64,000 nucleotides of DNA, from NCBI GenBank assembly GCA_963806015.1, contig CAWDWM010000002.1, forward strand, positions 1 through 64,000, read 5' to 3'. Shown here one piece after another: positions 51,723 through 60,175 of the stretch (position 1 is the stretch's first letter; each line of letters starts with the position of its first letter). Origin of the DNA: JAOPZW01 sp963806015. Its GTDB lineage: Bacteria; Actinomycetota; Thermoleophilia; Solirubrobacterales; Solirubrobacteraceae. The notes beneath the pieces are model-generated. The model did not search any database. It worked only from the letters and a program-made list of their open reading frames with translations, and was not told the DNA's origin. The position numbers were made by a program, and so were the translations under genes.

Positions 51723-52145
51723 ATGAGGCTCCCTGCGCTCATCGCTCTCGTGGCCGTCTCGGGCGCGCTCGCCGCCTGCGGCGGCACGGACGGCGCCAAG
51801 AGCGGCGACGCGTCGACCGTCGTGGCCAGCGCCAAGAAGGCGAAGGTCGGCAGCGTGATCGTCGACGCGCAGGGCCGGACGCTCTATCGCTTCACCGCCG
51901 AGGCCCAGGGCCTGCCGGTGTGCACCGGCGCCTGCGTCGGCACCTGGCTGCCGGCCGTGGTCGCCGCGGCGTCCGGGCTCCCCGAGCACGTCGCGACGGT
52001 CAAGCGCCCCGACGACGGCCGGCTCCAGCTCACCTACGACGGCCACCCCCTCTACCGCTACGCCGGCGACCGGTCCCAGGCGGACGCCAACGGCGAGGGC
52101 GTGGGCGGTCAGTGGTTCGCGGTCAAGCCTGGCGCGAGACAATAA
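51723..52145 (+). CDS. Secreted-repeat lipoprotein (COG4315-like)
   Basis: 140 residues. Signal peptide with a good lipobox (LAAC, Cys18 region) suggests lipid attachment. Two copies of the secreted-repeat motif follow: GRTLYRFTAEAQGLPVCTGA...WLPAV and GHPLYRYAGDRSQADANGEG...WFAV. Such proteins are common in actinobacterial envelopes; function unknown. GAGG upstream of the ATG at 51723. Confidence 0.82.
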   Translation: MRLPALIALVAVSGALAACGGTDGAKSGDASTVVASAKKAKVGSVIVDAQGRTLYRFTAEAQGLPVCTGACVGTWLPAVVAAASGLPEHVATVKRPDDGRLQLTYDGHPLYRYAGDRSQADANGEGVGGQWFAVKPGARQ

Positions 52146-52160
52146 CCCTGAGGTTATAAT
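52142..52160 (+). promoter_or_regulatory. Palindrome ATAACC-CTGA-GGTTAT overlapping the -10 box of the Xre gene
   Basis: A 6-base inverted repeat with a 4-base centre overlaps TATAAT (52155-52160). Transcription would start close to the ATG at 52167, giving a leaderless mRNA. A bound repressor here would block the promoter, fitting autoregulation by the Xre-type protein. It overlaps the stop of the upstream lipoprotein gene. Confidence 0.6.
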
Positions 52161-52166
52161 GAGAGC

Positions 52167-52502
52167 ATGGAGGCAGACGCCCTCATCCGCCACGCACGTG
52201 CCGCCGCCGGACTGACGCAGGCGGACCTCGCGCGCCGTCTCGGCACCTCGCAACCGGCGATCGTCAAGCTCGAGCGCCCGGGGGCGAATCCGACGGTCCG
52301 GACGCTAGACCGGGTGTTGCGTGCCACCGGTCATCGTCTCGAGCTCTTCGCGCCTACGTGGTCGCCGGCCGTCGATGAGTCCCTTATCCGTAAGCAGCTC
52401 GAGCTGCCGCCCGCCGAGCGGCTGCGTGATCTGGAGCGGCATTCAGCGCAGATCCGTCAACTCATGATCGCGGGCGCGCGCAGTCGCGGTGAGCTTCCCT
52501 GA
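52167..52502 (+). CDS. Xre-type helix-turn-helix protein (antitoxin-like)
   Basis: 111 residues. The N-terminal half is an Xre HTH (HARAAAGLTQADLARRLGTS, then QPAIVKLERPGANPTVRTLD). The C-terminal half is a helical extension, as in antitoxins. A good -10 box and palindrome lie immediately upstream. It overlaps the nucleotidyltransferase gene by 14 bases, as in toxin-antitoxin pairs. DNA binding and toxin neutralisation are inferred. Confidence 0.85.
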   Translation: MEADALIRHARAAAGLTQADLARRLGTSQPAIVKLERPGANPTVRTLDRVLRATGHRLELFAPTWSPAVDESLIRKQLELPPAERLRDLERHSAQIRQLMIAGARSRGELP

Positions 52503-52992
52503 GCTAAAGCTCCAAGCGCTGCTGAGCCGCCTCGGGCGCGCCGAGGTCGACTTCGTGGTCGTCGGCGGCGTCGCGGTGGCCTTCCAGGGATACGGCCGGG
52601 CGACGAAGGACCTGGACATCACCTATTCGACCGATCACGAGAACCTGGGCCGACTCGGCGGCGTGCTGGTGGCTTTGCACGCTCGGCTCCGAGGCGTGGT
52701 CGAGGACGTCCCCTTCGTCCCGGACGACCGAACGCTCGCGCGCACGCGGCTCCTGACGTTGGACACCGACGAAGGCAGCCTCGACCTCATCGCCGATCCT
52801 CCGGGCGCACCGCCGTACGCGACGTTGCGCGAGCGTGCCGACCGCGTAGACCTGGAGGGTGTCGTCGTAGCTGTCGCCGCGCTCGATGACCTCCTCGCCA
52901 TGAAGCGCGCCGCGGGGCGCCCACAGGATCTCATCGACATCGATGCGCTGGAAGTCGCTCGGCGGATGCGCGCGCAGCCGAGCGATCAGTGA
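52489..52992 (+). CDS. Nucleotidyltransferase-fold protein (AbiEii/MNT-like, possible toxin)
   Basis: 167 residues. VDFVVVGGVAVAFQGYGRAT is the nucleotidyltransferase GG-type motif (GGxxxxxxxxR/T), and KDLDITYSTDHENLGRL supplies the DxD-like acidic pair. No HEPN domain is attached. The GTG start overlaps the Xre gene, so it is co-translated. Toxins of this fold modify tRNA or proteins; the target here is unknown. Confidence 0.8.
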   Translation: MSFPELKLQALLSRLGRAEVDFVVVGGVAVAFQGYGRATKDLDITYSTDHENLGRLGGVLVALHARLRGVVEDVPFVPDDRTLARTRLLTLDTDEGSLDLIADPPGAPPYATLRERADRVDLEGVVVAVAALDDLLAMKRAAGRPQDLIDIDALEVARRMRAQPSDQ

Positions 52993-54035
52993 TCTGCGAG
53001 CGCCCGGCGGGCGGCCTCGAGGCGCTTGCTCGCGTCGGCGGCCAGCGCGGCGACCACCTCGGCCGCCGGCGCCTCGCGCGCCAGCTCGTGGGCCTGCCCG
53101 GCCCACAGGTTGATCATGTCCGCGTCGCCCGCCGCGCGGCCGGCGGCGCGCAGGGGCGCCGTGACGTGGTGGATCTCGGGATAGGCGGGCGGCGCGTCGG
53201 CGGAATGCTCTTCCAGGAAGCGGTTGACGATGCCGCGCGCCTTGCGGCCGGTGAAGGCGCGCGTGAGGCGCGTCGGAGCGGAGGCCGCCAGCGCCGCCTG
53301 GTGCGCCGGCGAGGTGCCCGCCTCCGGGCAGCGCATGAAGGCGGTGCCGAGCTGCGCGGCCTGCGCCCCCGCGCACAGGACCGCCGCCACCGCGCCGCCC
53401 GAGGCGATCGCGCCCGAGGCGACGAGCGGCAGGTCGGTGTGGGCACCGACGAGTTGCAGCAGCGCGAGCAGGCCGTACTCGCCGGCGCCCTCGTCGTCGA
53501 CGAACGACGCGCGGTGCCCGCCCGCCTCGATGCCCTGGACGATGAGGGCGTCGGCGCCGGCGGCGGCGGCGTCCTGCGCCTCGTCGACGTCGGTCACCGT
53601 GACCCAGACGGTGCTGCCGACGGCCTGCAGGCGCGCCACGACGTCCGCGGGCGGGCAGCCGAAGGTGAAGGAGACCGCGGCCACCGGGTCGTCCTCGAGC
53701 AGCATGAGCTTGGCGTCCCACCCGTCGTCCTCGAAGTGCGGCTCGCCGAGCGCCACGCCCTGGCGCCCCGCCTCGTCGCGCAGCGCCTCGATGTAGCGCT
53801 CGTAGCGGCCGCGCGCGGTGGGGCGACCGGGAACGAAGACGTTGACGCCGAAGGGCGCGCCGGTGAGCGCCCGGGTGGCGCTGATGTCGTCGCGCAGCGC
53901 ATAGGCGCTCTTGTAGCCCGCGGCCACGAAGCCGAAGGCGCCGGCGTCGGCGACGGCGGCGGTGAGCGCGGGCGTCGACGCGCCGCCGGCCAGCGGCGCC
54001 TGCACGATCGGAACCCGGAGCGCGCCGGGAAGCAT
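52986..54035 (-). CDS. Nitronate monooxygenase/2-nitropropane dioxygenase-like FMN enzyme
   Basis: 349 residues, TIM barrel. PIVQAPLAGGASTPALTAAV, FGVNVFVPG, DALIVQGIEAGGHRASF and LPLVASGAIASGGAVAAVLC are NMO FMN-binding blocks; GTAFMRCPEAGTSPAHQAAL follows. It oxidises alkyl nitronates such as propionate-3-nitronate. The stop overlaps the toxin-like gene by 7 bases; clpX lies downstream of its start by 10 bases. Confidence 0.9.
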   Translation of the reverse strand: MLPGALRVPIVQAPLAGGASTPALTAAVADAGAFGFVAAGYKSAYALRDDISATRALTGAPFGVNVFVPGRPTARGRYERYIEALRDEAGRQGVALGEPHFEDDGWDAKLMLLEDDPVAAVSFTFGCPPADVVARLQAVGSTVWVTVTDVDEAQDAAAAGADALIVQGIEAGGHRASFVDDEGAGEYGLLALLQLVGAHTDLPLVASGAIASGGAVAAVLCAGAQAAQLGTAFMRCPEAGTSPAHQAALAASAPTRLTRAFTGRKARGIVNRFLEEHSADAPPAYPEIHHVTAPLRAAGRAAGDADMINLWAGQAHELAREAPAAEVVAALAADASKRLEAARRALADH

Positions 54036-54045
54036 TCGCCCCGCC

Positions 54046-55320
54046 CTACGCGGACTCGGCCTGGCGCTGCTCGCCCTCGTCCGAGACCGCCTCGGTGACG
54101 AGGGTGGGCGGCATGCCCTTGTCGACCGTCTCGCGGGTGACGACGCACTTCTTGACGTCGCGGCGCGATGGCAGCTCGAACTGCACCTCGAGCAGGATCT
54201 CCTCGATGATCGAGCGCAGGCCGCGGGCGCCGGTCTCGCGCTCCAGGGCGCGATCGGCGATCGAGGTCAGCGAGTCCTCGGAGAAGACGAGCTCGATCCC
54301 GTCGAAGGAGAAGAAGCGCTGGAACTGCTTGACCAGCGCGTTGCGCGGCTCGGTGAGGATCGTGATGAGGTCGTCGCGCGAGAGCTGGTGGACGGCACTC
54401 ATGACGGGCAGGCGGCCGATGAACTCGGGGATCAGCCCGTAGTTGACGAGGTCCTCGGGCAGGCACTGCGAGAAGACCTCGCCCTTGTCGCGGTCGATGC
54501 GCGACTCGATCGAGGCGCCGAAGCCGACGCCGTTGGAGCCGATGCGCCGCTCGATGACCTTGTCGAGGTTGGCGAACGCCCCGCCGCAGATGAAGAGCAC
54601 GTTCGTCGTGTCGATCGTGAGGAACTCCTGGTGGGGATGCTTGCGCCCGCCCTGCGGCGGCACGCTCGCGGTCGTCCCCTCCAGGATCTTCAGCAGCGCC
54701 TGCTGGACGCCCTCGCCCGACACGTCGCGCGTGATCGACGGGTTGTCGGCCTTGCGGGCGATCTTGTCGACCTCGTCGATGTAGATGATCCCCGTCTCGG
54801 CCTTCTTGACGTCGTAGTCGGCGGCCTGGATGAGCTTGAGGAGGATGTTCTCGACGTCCTCGCCCACGTAGCCGGCCTCGGTCAGCGCCGTGGCGTCGGC
54901 GATGGCGAAGGGGACGTTGAGGATGCGCGCCAGCGTCTGGGCCAGCAGCGTCTTGCCGCAGCCGGTGGGCCCGAGCAGCAGGATGTTGGACTTCTGCAGC
55001 TCGATGTCCGAGTCGTCGGCCTGCATCATCTGCACGCGCTTGTAGTGGTTGTAGACCGCTACGGACAGCGTGCGCTTGGACTCCTCCTGGCCGACCACGT
55101 ACTCGTCGAGCACGCCGTAGATCTCGCGTGGCTTGGGGAGGTTCTCGATGTCGAACGAGGGAGGAGCGGTCAGCTCCTCGTCGATGATCTCGTTGCAGAG
55201 ATCGATGCACTCGTCGCAGATGTAGACGCCCGGCCCGGCGATGAGCTTCTTGACCTGCCTCTGCGACTTCCCGCAGAAGCTGCAGAGGAGCTGTTCGTTC
55301 GCGTCAGTCGGACGAGCCAT
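54046..55320 (-). CDS. clpX: ATP-dependent Clp protease ATP-binding subunit ClpX
   Basis: 424 residues. N-terminal zinc finger (LLCSFCGKSQRQVKKLI, ICDECIDLC), Walker A LLGPTGCGKTLLAQTLA, Walker B IIYIDEVDKI and sensor region VGFGASIESRIDR. It unfolds substrates for ClpP. AGAGGGA lies beside the ATG at 55320. The order tig-clpP-clpX is conserved in many bacteria. Confidence 0.97.
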   Translation of the reverse strand: MARPTDANEQLLCSFCGKSQRQVKKLIAGPGVYICDECIDLCNEIIDEELTAPPSFDIENLPKPREIYGVLDEYVVGQEESKRTLSVAVYNHYKRVQMMQADDSDIELQKSNILLLGPTGCGKTLLAQTLARILNVPFAIADATALTEAGYVGEDVENILLKLIQAADYDVKKAETGIIYIDEVDKIARKADNPSITRDVSGEGVQQALLKILEGTTASVPPQGGRKHPHQEFLTIDTTNVLFICGGAFANLDKVIERRIGSNGVGFGASIESRIDRDKGEVFSQCLPEDLVNYGLIPEFIGRLPVMSAVHQLSRDDLITILTEPRNALVKQFQRFFSFDGIELVFSEDSLTSIADRALERETGARGLRSIIEEILLEVQFELPSRRDVKKCVVTRETVDKGMPPTLVTEAVSDEGEQRQAESA

Positions 55321-55353
55321 TCCCTCTTTGCCTCCCTCCGAGCTCTCTCCAAG

Positions 55354-55938
55354 CTAATGCTCGGAGATCACCCGGTCAATGATCCCGTACTTCACGGCCT
55401 CCTCCGAGGACATGAAGTAGTCGCGCTCGGTGTCCGTACGGACCTTGTCGTACTCCTGCCCGGTGTGCTTGGCGATGATGTGGTCGAGGCGCTGGCGGAT
55501 GTCGATGATCTCCCGCGCGTGGATCTCGATGTCCGTGGCCTGACCCTGGAAGCCTGAGCTCACCTGATGGATGAGGATCTTGGCGTTGGGCAGCGCCATG
55601 CGCTTGCCCGCCGCGCCGCCGGCCAGCAGCAGCGCCCCCATCGACATGGCGATGCCGACGCAGATGGTCTGCACGTCGGGCTTGATGAACTGCATCGTGT
55701 CGTAGATCGCGAGGCCGGCGTAGACGGAGCCGCCCGGCGAGTTGATGTAGACCGAGATGTCCTTGTCGGGATCCTCGGACTCCAGGTGCAGGAGCTGGGC
55801 GACGATCAGGTTGGCGATCTGGTCGTCGACGGGCGTCCCCAGGAAGACGATGCGCTCATTCAGCAGGCGGCTGTAGATGTCGAAGGCACGCTCGCCTCGC
55901 GACGTCTGCTCCACCACCATGGGGACAAGGGGGCTCAT
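55354..55938 (-). CDS. clpP: ATP-dependent Clp protease proteolytic subunit ClpP
   Basis: 194 residues. Catalytic Ser in GIAMSMGALLLAGG, His in ILIHQVSSG and Asp in DTERDYFMS. It forms the double-ring peptidase with ClpX. The ATG at 55938 is chosen (GAGG 4-5 bases upstream) over an in-frame upstream ATG at 56001, which gives non-conserved residues. Confidence 0.97.
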   Translation of the reverse strand: MSPLVPMVVEQTSRGERAFDIYSRLLNERIVFLGTPVDDQIANLIVAQLLHLESEDPDKDISVYINSPGGSVYAGLAIYDTMQFIKPDVQTICVGIAMSMGALLLAGGAAGKRMALPNAKILIHQVSSGFQGQATDIEIHAREIIDIRQRLDHIIAKHTGQEYDKVRTDTERDYFMSSEEAVKYGIIDRVISEH

Positions 55939-56061
55939 GGTCCTCGCTTCGTTCTCGGTCGTTCGGGTGGTTCCTGCGTGTCGGGGCAGCCTAGCAACCA
56001 CCTGTGGGCCGTCCTCCTGGGCAGTCGGACGGTTTCGTGCTGGTTTGAGGGTGGCCTGTCG

Positions 56062-57465
56062 CTAATCCCGCGCGCCGGGCGTCCACAGCCGTGCGGGCGC
56101 GTCGTCGCTGCCTTGTCGGCCCGGTGTCCACAGCTTGTCACGCGCCTGGGCCTGCTCGACGGATATTGGAGTCGCGCTCTCGGCCAGCAGGTCGATCGCG
56201 GCCCGCTGGGCGAGGTCTTCGCGCAGGTCGTCCAGGCGCCCGGCCTTCTCGAGGCTGGCCCGCAGCTTCTCGGGCGTCGTCTGCTCGCGCGCAGCGGTCG
56301 TCTGCAGCGCGTCGAGGACGTCGCCCTCGGTGGCCTCGATGCCCTCGGCCGCGACGACCGCGGCGATCACGGCCTCGCGGCGCAGCGCCTGCTCGGCGTC
56401 GGGCTTGGCCTCCTCGAGGATCTCCTCCTCCTCGCGCCCGGCGATCCGCAGGTAGGCCTCCTTGGAGATTCCCTGGTGGCTGAGCGAGTGCAGCATGCGC
56501 TCCCACAGCTCCTGGGCGCGGGCGTCGACCAGGGCCGCCGGCACCTCGACCTGGGAGTCCTTGACCACGGCATCGAGGACGGCCTCGCGGAACTCGGCCT
56601 CCACGCGCGACTCGTCGGCCTCTCGCAGCTTGGCCATGATGTCCTCGCGCAGCTCGGCGAGGCTGTCGAAGCCGGCGGCGTCGGAGGCGAAGTCGTCGTC
56701 GAGCGCGGGCAGGTCCTTGCGCTTGATCTCCTTGACCGTGACCGCGAACTCGGCCTCCTTGCCGGCCAGCTCGGCGGCGCCGTAGTCGTCGGGGAAGCTG
56801 ACGGTGACCGTGCGCTCGTCGCCCGCCTTGGCGCCCATGAGCTGGTCCTCGAAGCCGGGCACGAGGCGCCCGGAGCCCAGCTCGACGAGCTGGTCGCGGC
56901 CCTCGCCGCCGGAGAAGTTCTCGCCCTCGATCGAGCCGACGTAGTCCATGACCACGAAGTCGCCCTTGTCGGCGGCGGCATCCTCCGCGGTCTCCAGGCG
57001 CGCGCTGCGCTCGCGCAGGGCCTCGAGCTCGGCGTCGACGGCCTCGTCGTCGGCGGCCGGCTCGCGCTTGCCCACCTCCACGCCCTTGTACTCGCCGAGC
57101 GTCGCCGTGGGCCGCACGCCGATCTCGATCGTGAAGGTCAGCGGCTGGCCCTCTCCGGGGAGGTCGCCGACGTCGAGCTCGGGGTCGCCGACGGGATGGA
57201 TGCCGGCGGCGTCGATCGCCTCGAGGTACCAGCGGCCCATCGCGCCGCGGACCGTCTCGTCGAGGACGCTCTCGCGCCCGATGCGCTGGATCACCACCGG
57301 CGGCGGCACCTTGCCCTTGCGAAAGCCGGGCATGCGCAGGTTCTGACCGAGCTGTCGCGCCGTGGCCTGCATGCGCCGCTCGATCTCCTCGGGCGGGACC
57401 TCGGCCTCCACGCGCACGCGCGAATCGGGCAGCTCGGTGACGGACGTCTTGACGGCGGCGGACAT
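56062..57465 (-). CDS. tig: Trigger factor (peptidyl-prolyl isomerase chaperone)
   Basis: 467 residues. N-terminal ribosome-binding domain (PGFRKGKVPPPVV; the conserved GFRKGK loop), FKBP-type PPIase domain (DYVGSIEGENFSGGEGRDQL, LVPGFEDQLMGAKAGD) and C-terminal helical chaperone domain. It ends with a short duplicated tag, LWTPG(RQG) and LWTPG(ARD), which I have not seen in other trigger factors. The ATG at 57465 starts MSAAVKTSVTEL. Confidence 0.93.
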   Translation of the reverse strand: MSAAVKTSVTELPDSRVRVEAEVPPEEIERRMQATARQLGQNLRMPGFRKGKVPPPVVIQRIGRESVLDETVRGAMGRWYLEAIDAAGIHPVGDPELDVGDLPGEGQPLTFTIEIGVRPTATLGEYKGVEVGKREPAADDEAVDAELEALRERSARLETAEDAAADKGDFVVMDYVGSIEGENFSGGEGRDQLVELGSGRLVPGFEDQLMGAKAGDERTVTVSFPDDYGAAELAGKEAEFAVTVKEIKRKDLPALDDDFASDAAGFDSLAELREDIMAKLREADESRVEAEFREAVLDAVVKDSQVEVPAALVDARAQELWERMLHSLSHQGISKEAYLRIAGREEEEILEEAKPDAEQALRREAVIAAVVAAEGIEATEGDVLDALQTTAAREQTTPEKLRASLEKAGRLDDLREDLAQRAAIDLLAESATPISVEQAQARDKLWTPGRQGSDDAPARLWTPGARD

Positions 57466-57490
57466 GGGAGCGTGACGATAGCGTGGGCCC

Positions 57491-57634
57491 ATGGGCCCAC
57501 GCCGCCGCCTCGCCGCCTGGATCGTCACCGGCCCCGTCGGCCACCTCTACGGCGGCGTGGCCGACCTGACCGCGCTCCTCGCGCGCTACGCGTGTGCGCG
57601 CGCGCGAGGGCGCGATCCGTGGTCAGCCGGCTAG
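57491..57634 (+). CDS. Small basic protein, 47 residues
   Basis: A 47-residue frame (MGPRRRLAAWIVTGPVGHLY, then GGVADLTALLARYACARARG) reads as natural protein: a helix containing TGPVGHLYGG, a second helix and a basic end RDPW. I recall similar short proteins (WLVTGPLGHL... RARGRDPW) in related actinobacteria. It diverges from tig with 25 bases between starts. Function unknown. Confidence 0.55.
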   Translation: MGPRRRLAAWIVTGPVGHLYGGVADLTALLARYACARARGRDPWSAG

Positions 57635-57869
57635 TTCCGCCAGCCGTCATTCCTGACGTTGCTCCCCTGGGGATGCGCGGTGGATGGTGGAGCGGTCGAA
57701 AGGCATCACCGAGGGAGAGTGAGCGCCCTGGCGCCGGTGGCGGGCTAGGGGGCAATCGGGCGCGGTTCCGCGTCAGCGTCCCGGTTTGAGGTCGCCAGAC
57801 GACCTTTAGTCGGGACGCTTGGGCTGCCACTCGCCCGTCCTCGGGCCACAACTGGTGGAGCGCCCGGAC

Positions 57870-57909
57870 GTTCGCCGGGTCGGAAGCGCATCGCTCCGAC
57901 CCGGTGAAC
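57870..57909 (-). terminator. Long hairpin after the secreted-protein gene
   Basis: GTTCGCCGGGTCGGAAGCG and CGCTCCGACCCGGTGAAC pair over 18 bases with one wobble and one bulged A around a CAT loop, 12 bases past the stop at 57921. No T-run. Most of the 57635-57869 gap shows no gene. Confidence 0.6.
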
Positions 57910-57920
57910 GTTGCCGGGTG

Positions 57921-58691
57921 CTAGCAGGTGATCACGAGGTGGAACGCCCGGTCGGCCGGCGCTGCACCCGCGCCGTTGAACGTGTGCACCGTGATCGTGT
58001 CGGCGTCAGCCGCCTCCGTGGTGATCTCACCGGGCGTGGCGCCGGTGATGGTCGCCGTGCGGGCGCACTTGCTCACGTCGCTGTCGAAGTCGACGTTGTA
58101 GTCGCCCGAGGCCGCGGTGTGCGTGACCGTCTTGGCGCCGCGCGCGCCGGTCGCCAGCGTGCCGTCAGCGGCGACGGCGCCGAAGCGGTTCAGCGCCTGC
58201 GCGGCGGCGACGATCTCGTCGGCGCTCTTGCCGTCGACCTGGTCGGCGTTCAGGCCGGTGGCCACGCCCTTGGCGGTCGTGGTGAACGGGGCCGCGGTGG
58301 CCGGACCGGTGATCGCGCCGACCTCGGTGCCGCCGTTGGCGTTGAACTCGAACGCGCGGCCGTCGGCCAGGTTGCTGGCGCGCACGCAGGGCTCGTTGCC
58401 CTTCGGGGTGCCGCCGGCGGCCGAGCGGCAGCCGTAGACCGCGCCGCCGCCGTTGGTGGACTTGTTCGACTGGCGCGTGCCGTACGAGCTGACGTTGGCG
58501 ATGATCTCGGTCTCCTTGGTGTACGCGCGGCGCGCGTCGGGAGACGGGTTGCGGGCGCCGCCGCGCACGCTGTTGCCTTCGCCGAAGGCGCCGGCGAACG
58601 GGGCCACCATGAGCGCCACGAGCAGTGCGGCGGCGAGGATCCAGGGACCGTTGGCGCGCACGTTCAGTGCCTTGCGGATGCGGGATCGCAT
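57921..58691 (-). CDS. Secreted hypothetical protein
   Basis: 256 residues. A signal peptide (residues about 15-37, ending PFAGAF) leads into a mature part with VYGCRSAAGGTPKGNEPCVR (a possible disulfide pair) and GLNADQVDGKSADEIV, a short motif (NADxxDGKxAxx) often found in repeated secreted proteins of Solirubrobacterales. A strong AGGAGG site 9 bases before the ATG at 58691 fixes the start. Function unknown. Confidence 0.72.
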   Translation of the reverse strand: MRSRIRKALNVRANGPWILAAALLVALMVAPFAGAFGEGNSVRGGARNPSPDARRAYTKETEIIANVSSYGTRQSNKSTNGGGAVYGCRSAAGGTPKGNEPCVRASNLADGRAFEFNANGGTEVGAITGPATAAPFTTTAKGVATGLNADQVDGKSADEIVAAAQALNRFGAVAADGTLATGARGAKTVTHTAASGDYNVDFDSDVSKCARTATITGATPGEITTEAADADTITVHTFNGAGAAPADRAFHLVITC

Positions 58692-58777
58692 CAGGTTGCT
58701 TCCTCCTGATTGGGGGGCTGTGCCTACGGGCCCCAACAGGGCAGCCACCGCGAAGGTTGCGGTCTGCACGCGGACCG

Positions 58778-60106
58778 TCAGTCGGCGTGCAGCGCGAACA
58801 GCGGCCAGTGCCCCGGCACGCCCTTGAGCGCCTGGGTGCCGCGGTCCTCGAACTTCAGCCCGGCGCCGACCACGGTCCCGTAGGTCGTGCCCGAGGCCAG
58901 CACCTCGCCGGGCGCCGCGAGCGCGGCCACCCGCGCGGCGATGTGTACCGCCATGCCGCCGACGTCGCCGCCCATGACCTCGCACTCACCGGTGTGCAGG
59001 CCCACGCGGACCTCGAGGTCCAGGGCGCGGACCGCGCGCACGATCGCCTCCGCGCAGCGGACCGCGTGCGACGGCGCGCCGTCGAAGGCGATCAGGAAGG
59101 CGTCGCCGATCGTCTTGACCTCGCGCCCGCCGAAGCGGTCGATCTCGCGGCGCACCGCGGTCTGATGCGCGCCCAGCAGGTCGCGCCAGCCCGCGTCGCC
59201 CAGGCGTGCCGTGTGCCCCGTGGAGTCGACGATGTCGCTGAAGATGACGGTGAGCAGCTCGCGCGCCACCGTACGCGAGCGCCCGCCGGTGAGGAACTCC
59301 TCGATCTCACCCAGGATGTCCGCGCTGTCGACCGCGCCCGGCAGGTTGTCGACCCCCTCGAGCTCGACGAAGCGCGCGCCGGGGATGCGCGCGGCCAGAT
59401 AGCGCGAGTGGCGCACGTCGATCAGGCGGTCGCCGGTGCGGTGCAGGATCAGCGTGGGGACGCGCAGCTCGCCGAGCAGGGCGCTGATGTCCTGATCGCC
59501 GATGTAGCCCATGAGCCGCACGAGCTCGCCCGGGCTCGAGGACAGGCGCTCCATGCGCGCCATCCACGCCTTCATCCGCGGGTCGTCGGCGCGCGACGGG
59601 GCGAGCTGCGCGAGGTTGGAGCCCGTCCCCCACACCTGCGCCAGCCGCGCCCACACCGCGCGGCGCTCTTCCTCGTCGTAGGTCCAGTCGACGTCGTCGT
59701 CGGCCACGGCGCGCGCCATCGAGGCGTAGAGGACGATCGCCTGCACGCGCTCGGGCGCGAGCGCCGCGGTGGTGATGGCAAGCGGCCCGCCCGTGGTGTA
59801 GCCCATGAGGACCGCCCGCTCGCTGCCGGCGGCGTCGAGGACGGCGAGCACGTCGCGCGCCTCGTCCTCCAGCGACAGCGCCTCGTTGCGCGGGTCCGAC
59901 AGGCCACAGCCGCGGCGGTCCATGTTCAGCAGCCGGCTGAAGCCCATGAGGCGCTCGAAGAAGCCGGCCAGACCCGGCTGCTCCCACATGTGCTCGACGT
60001 GCGAGATGAAGCCGGGGATGAAGAGCAGGTCGGTCGGGGCGCTGCCGGCCACGGTCCACGCGATGGTGGTCTCGCCGTTGCGGGCGTAGCGCGTCTCGAT
60101 CTGCAC
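58778..60106 (-). CDS. Alpha/beta-hydrolase fused to class III adenylate/guanylate cyclase
   Basis: 442 residues. Residues 1-270 are an alpha/beta-hydrolase, but the nucleophile elbow is GYTTGG, with Thr104 at the position of the usual Ser. Residues 280-442 are a class III cyclase: VIFSDIVDSTGHT and KTIGDAFLIAF give the metal-binding Asp pair, while the Asn of the usual NxAARL motif is His (VHIAARVAAL). The layout resembles mycobacterial Rv1900c. It would make cyclic nucleotide under control of a hydrolase-like sensor. GTG at 60106. Confidence 0.88.
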   Translation of the reverse strand: MQIETRYARNGETTIAWTVAGSAPTDLLFIPGFISHVEHMWEQPGLAGFFERLMGFSRLLNMDRRGCGLSDPRNEALSLEDEARDVLAVLDAAGSERAVLMGYTTGGPLAITTAALAPERVQAIVLYASMARAVADDDVDWTYDEEERRAVWARLAQVWGTGSNLAQLAPSRADDPRMKAWMARMERLSSSPGELVRLMGYIGDQDISALLGELRVPTLILHRTGDRLIDVRHSRYLAARIPGARFVELEGVDNLPGAVDSADILGEIEEFLTGGRSRTVARELLTVIFSDIVDSTGHTARLGDAGWRDLLGAHQTAVRREIDRFGGREVKTIGDAFLIAFDGAPSHAVRCAEAIVRAVRALDLEVRVGLHTGECEVMGGDVGGMAVHIAARVAALAAPGEVLASGTTYGTVVGAGLKFEDRGTQALKGVPGHWPLFALHAD

Positions 60107-60161
60107 CCCGCATGAAGCCTACGGATGCGCCAACTGCGCCTGCGGCCGCCGCGCCACGGGC

Positions 60162-60167
60162 GATACT
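60162..60167 (+). promoter_or_regulatory. Possible -10 box of a leaderless gene
   Basis: GATACT ends 8 bases before the ATG at 60176 (5 before GTG 60173), with no ribosome-binding site. Confidence 0.3.
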
Positions 60168-60175
60168 GGGTCGTG

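Noticed and set aside
51723..52145. Secreted-repeat protein as an adhesin or novel system part
   Set aside because: Secreted-repeat lipoproteins are widespread in Actinobacteria and nothing in the context suggests a special role.
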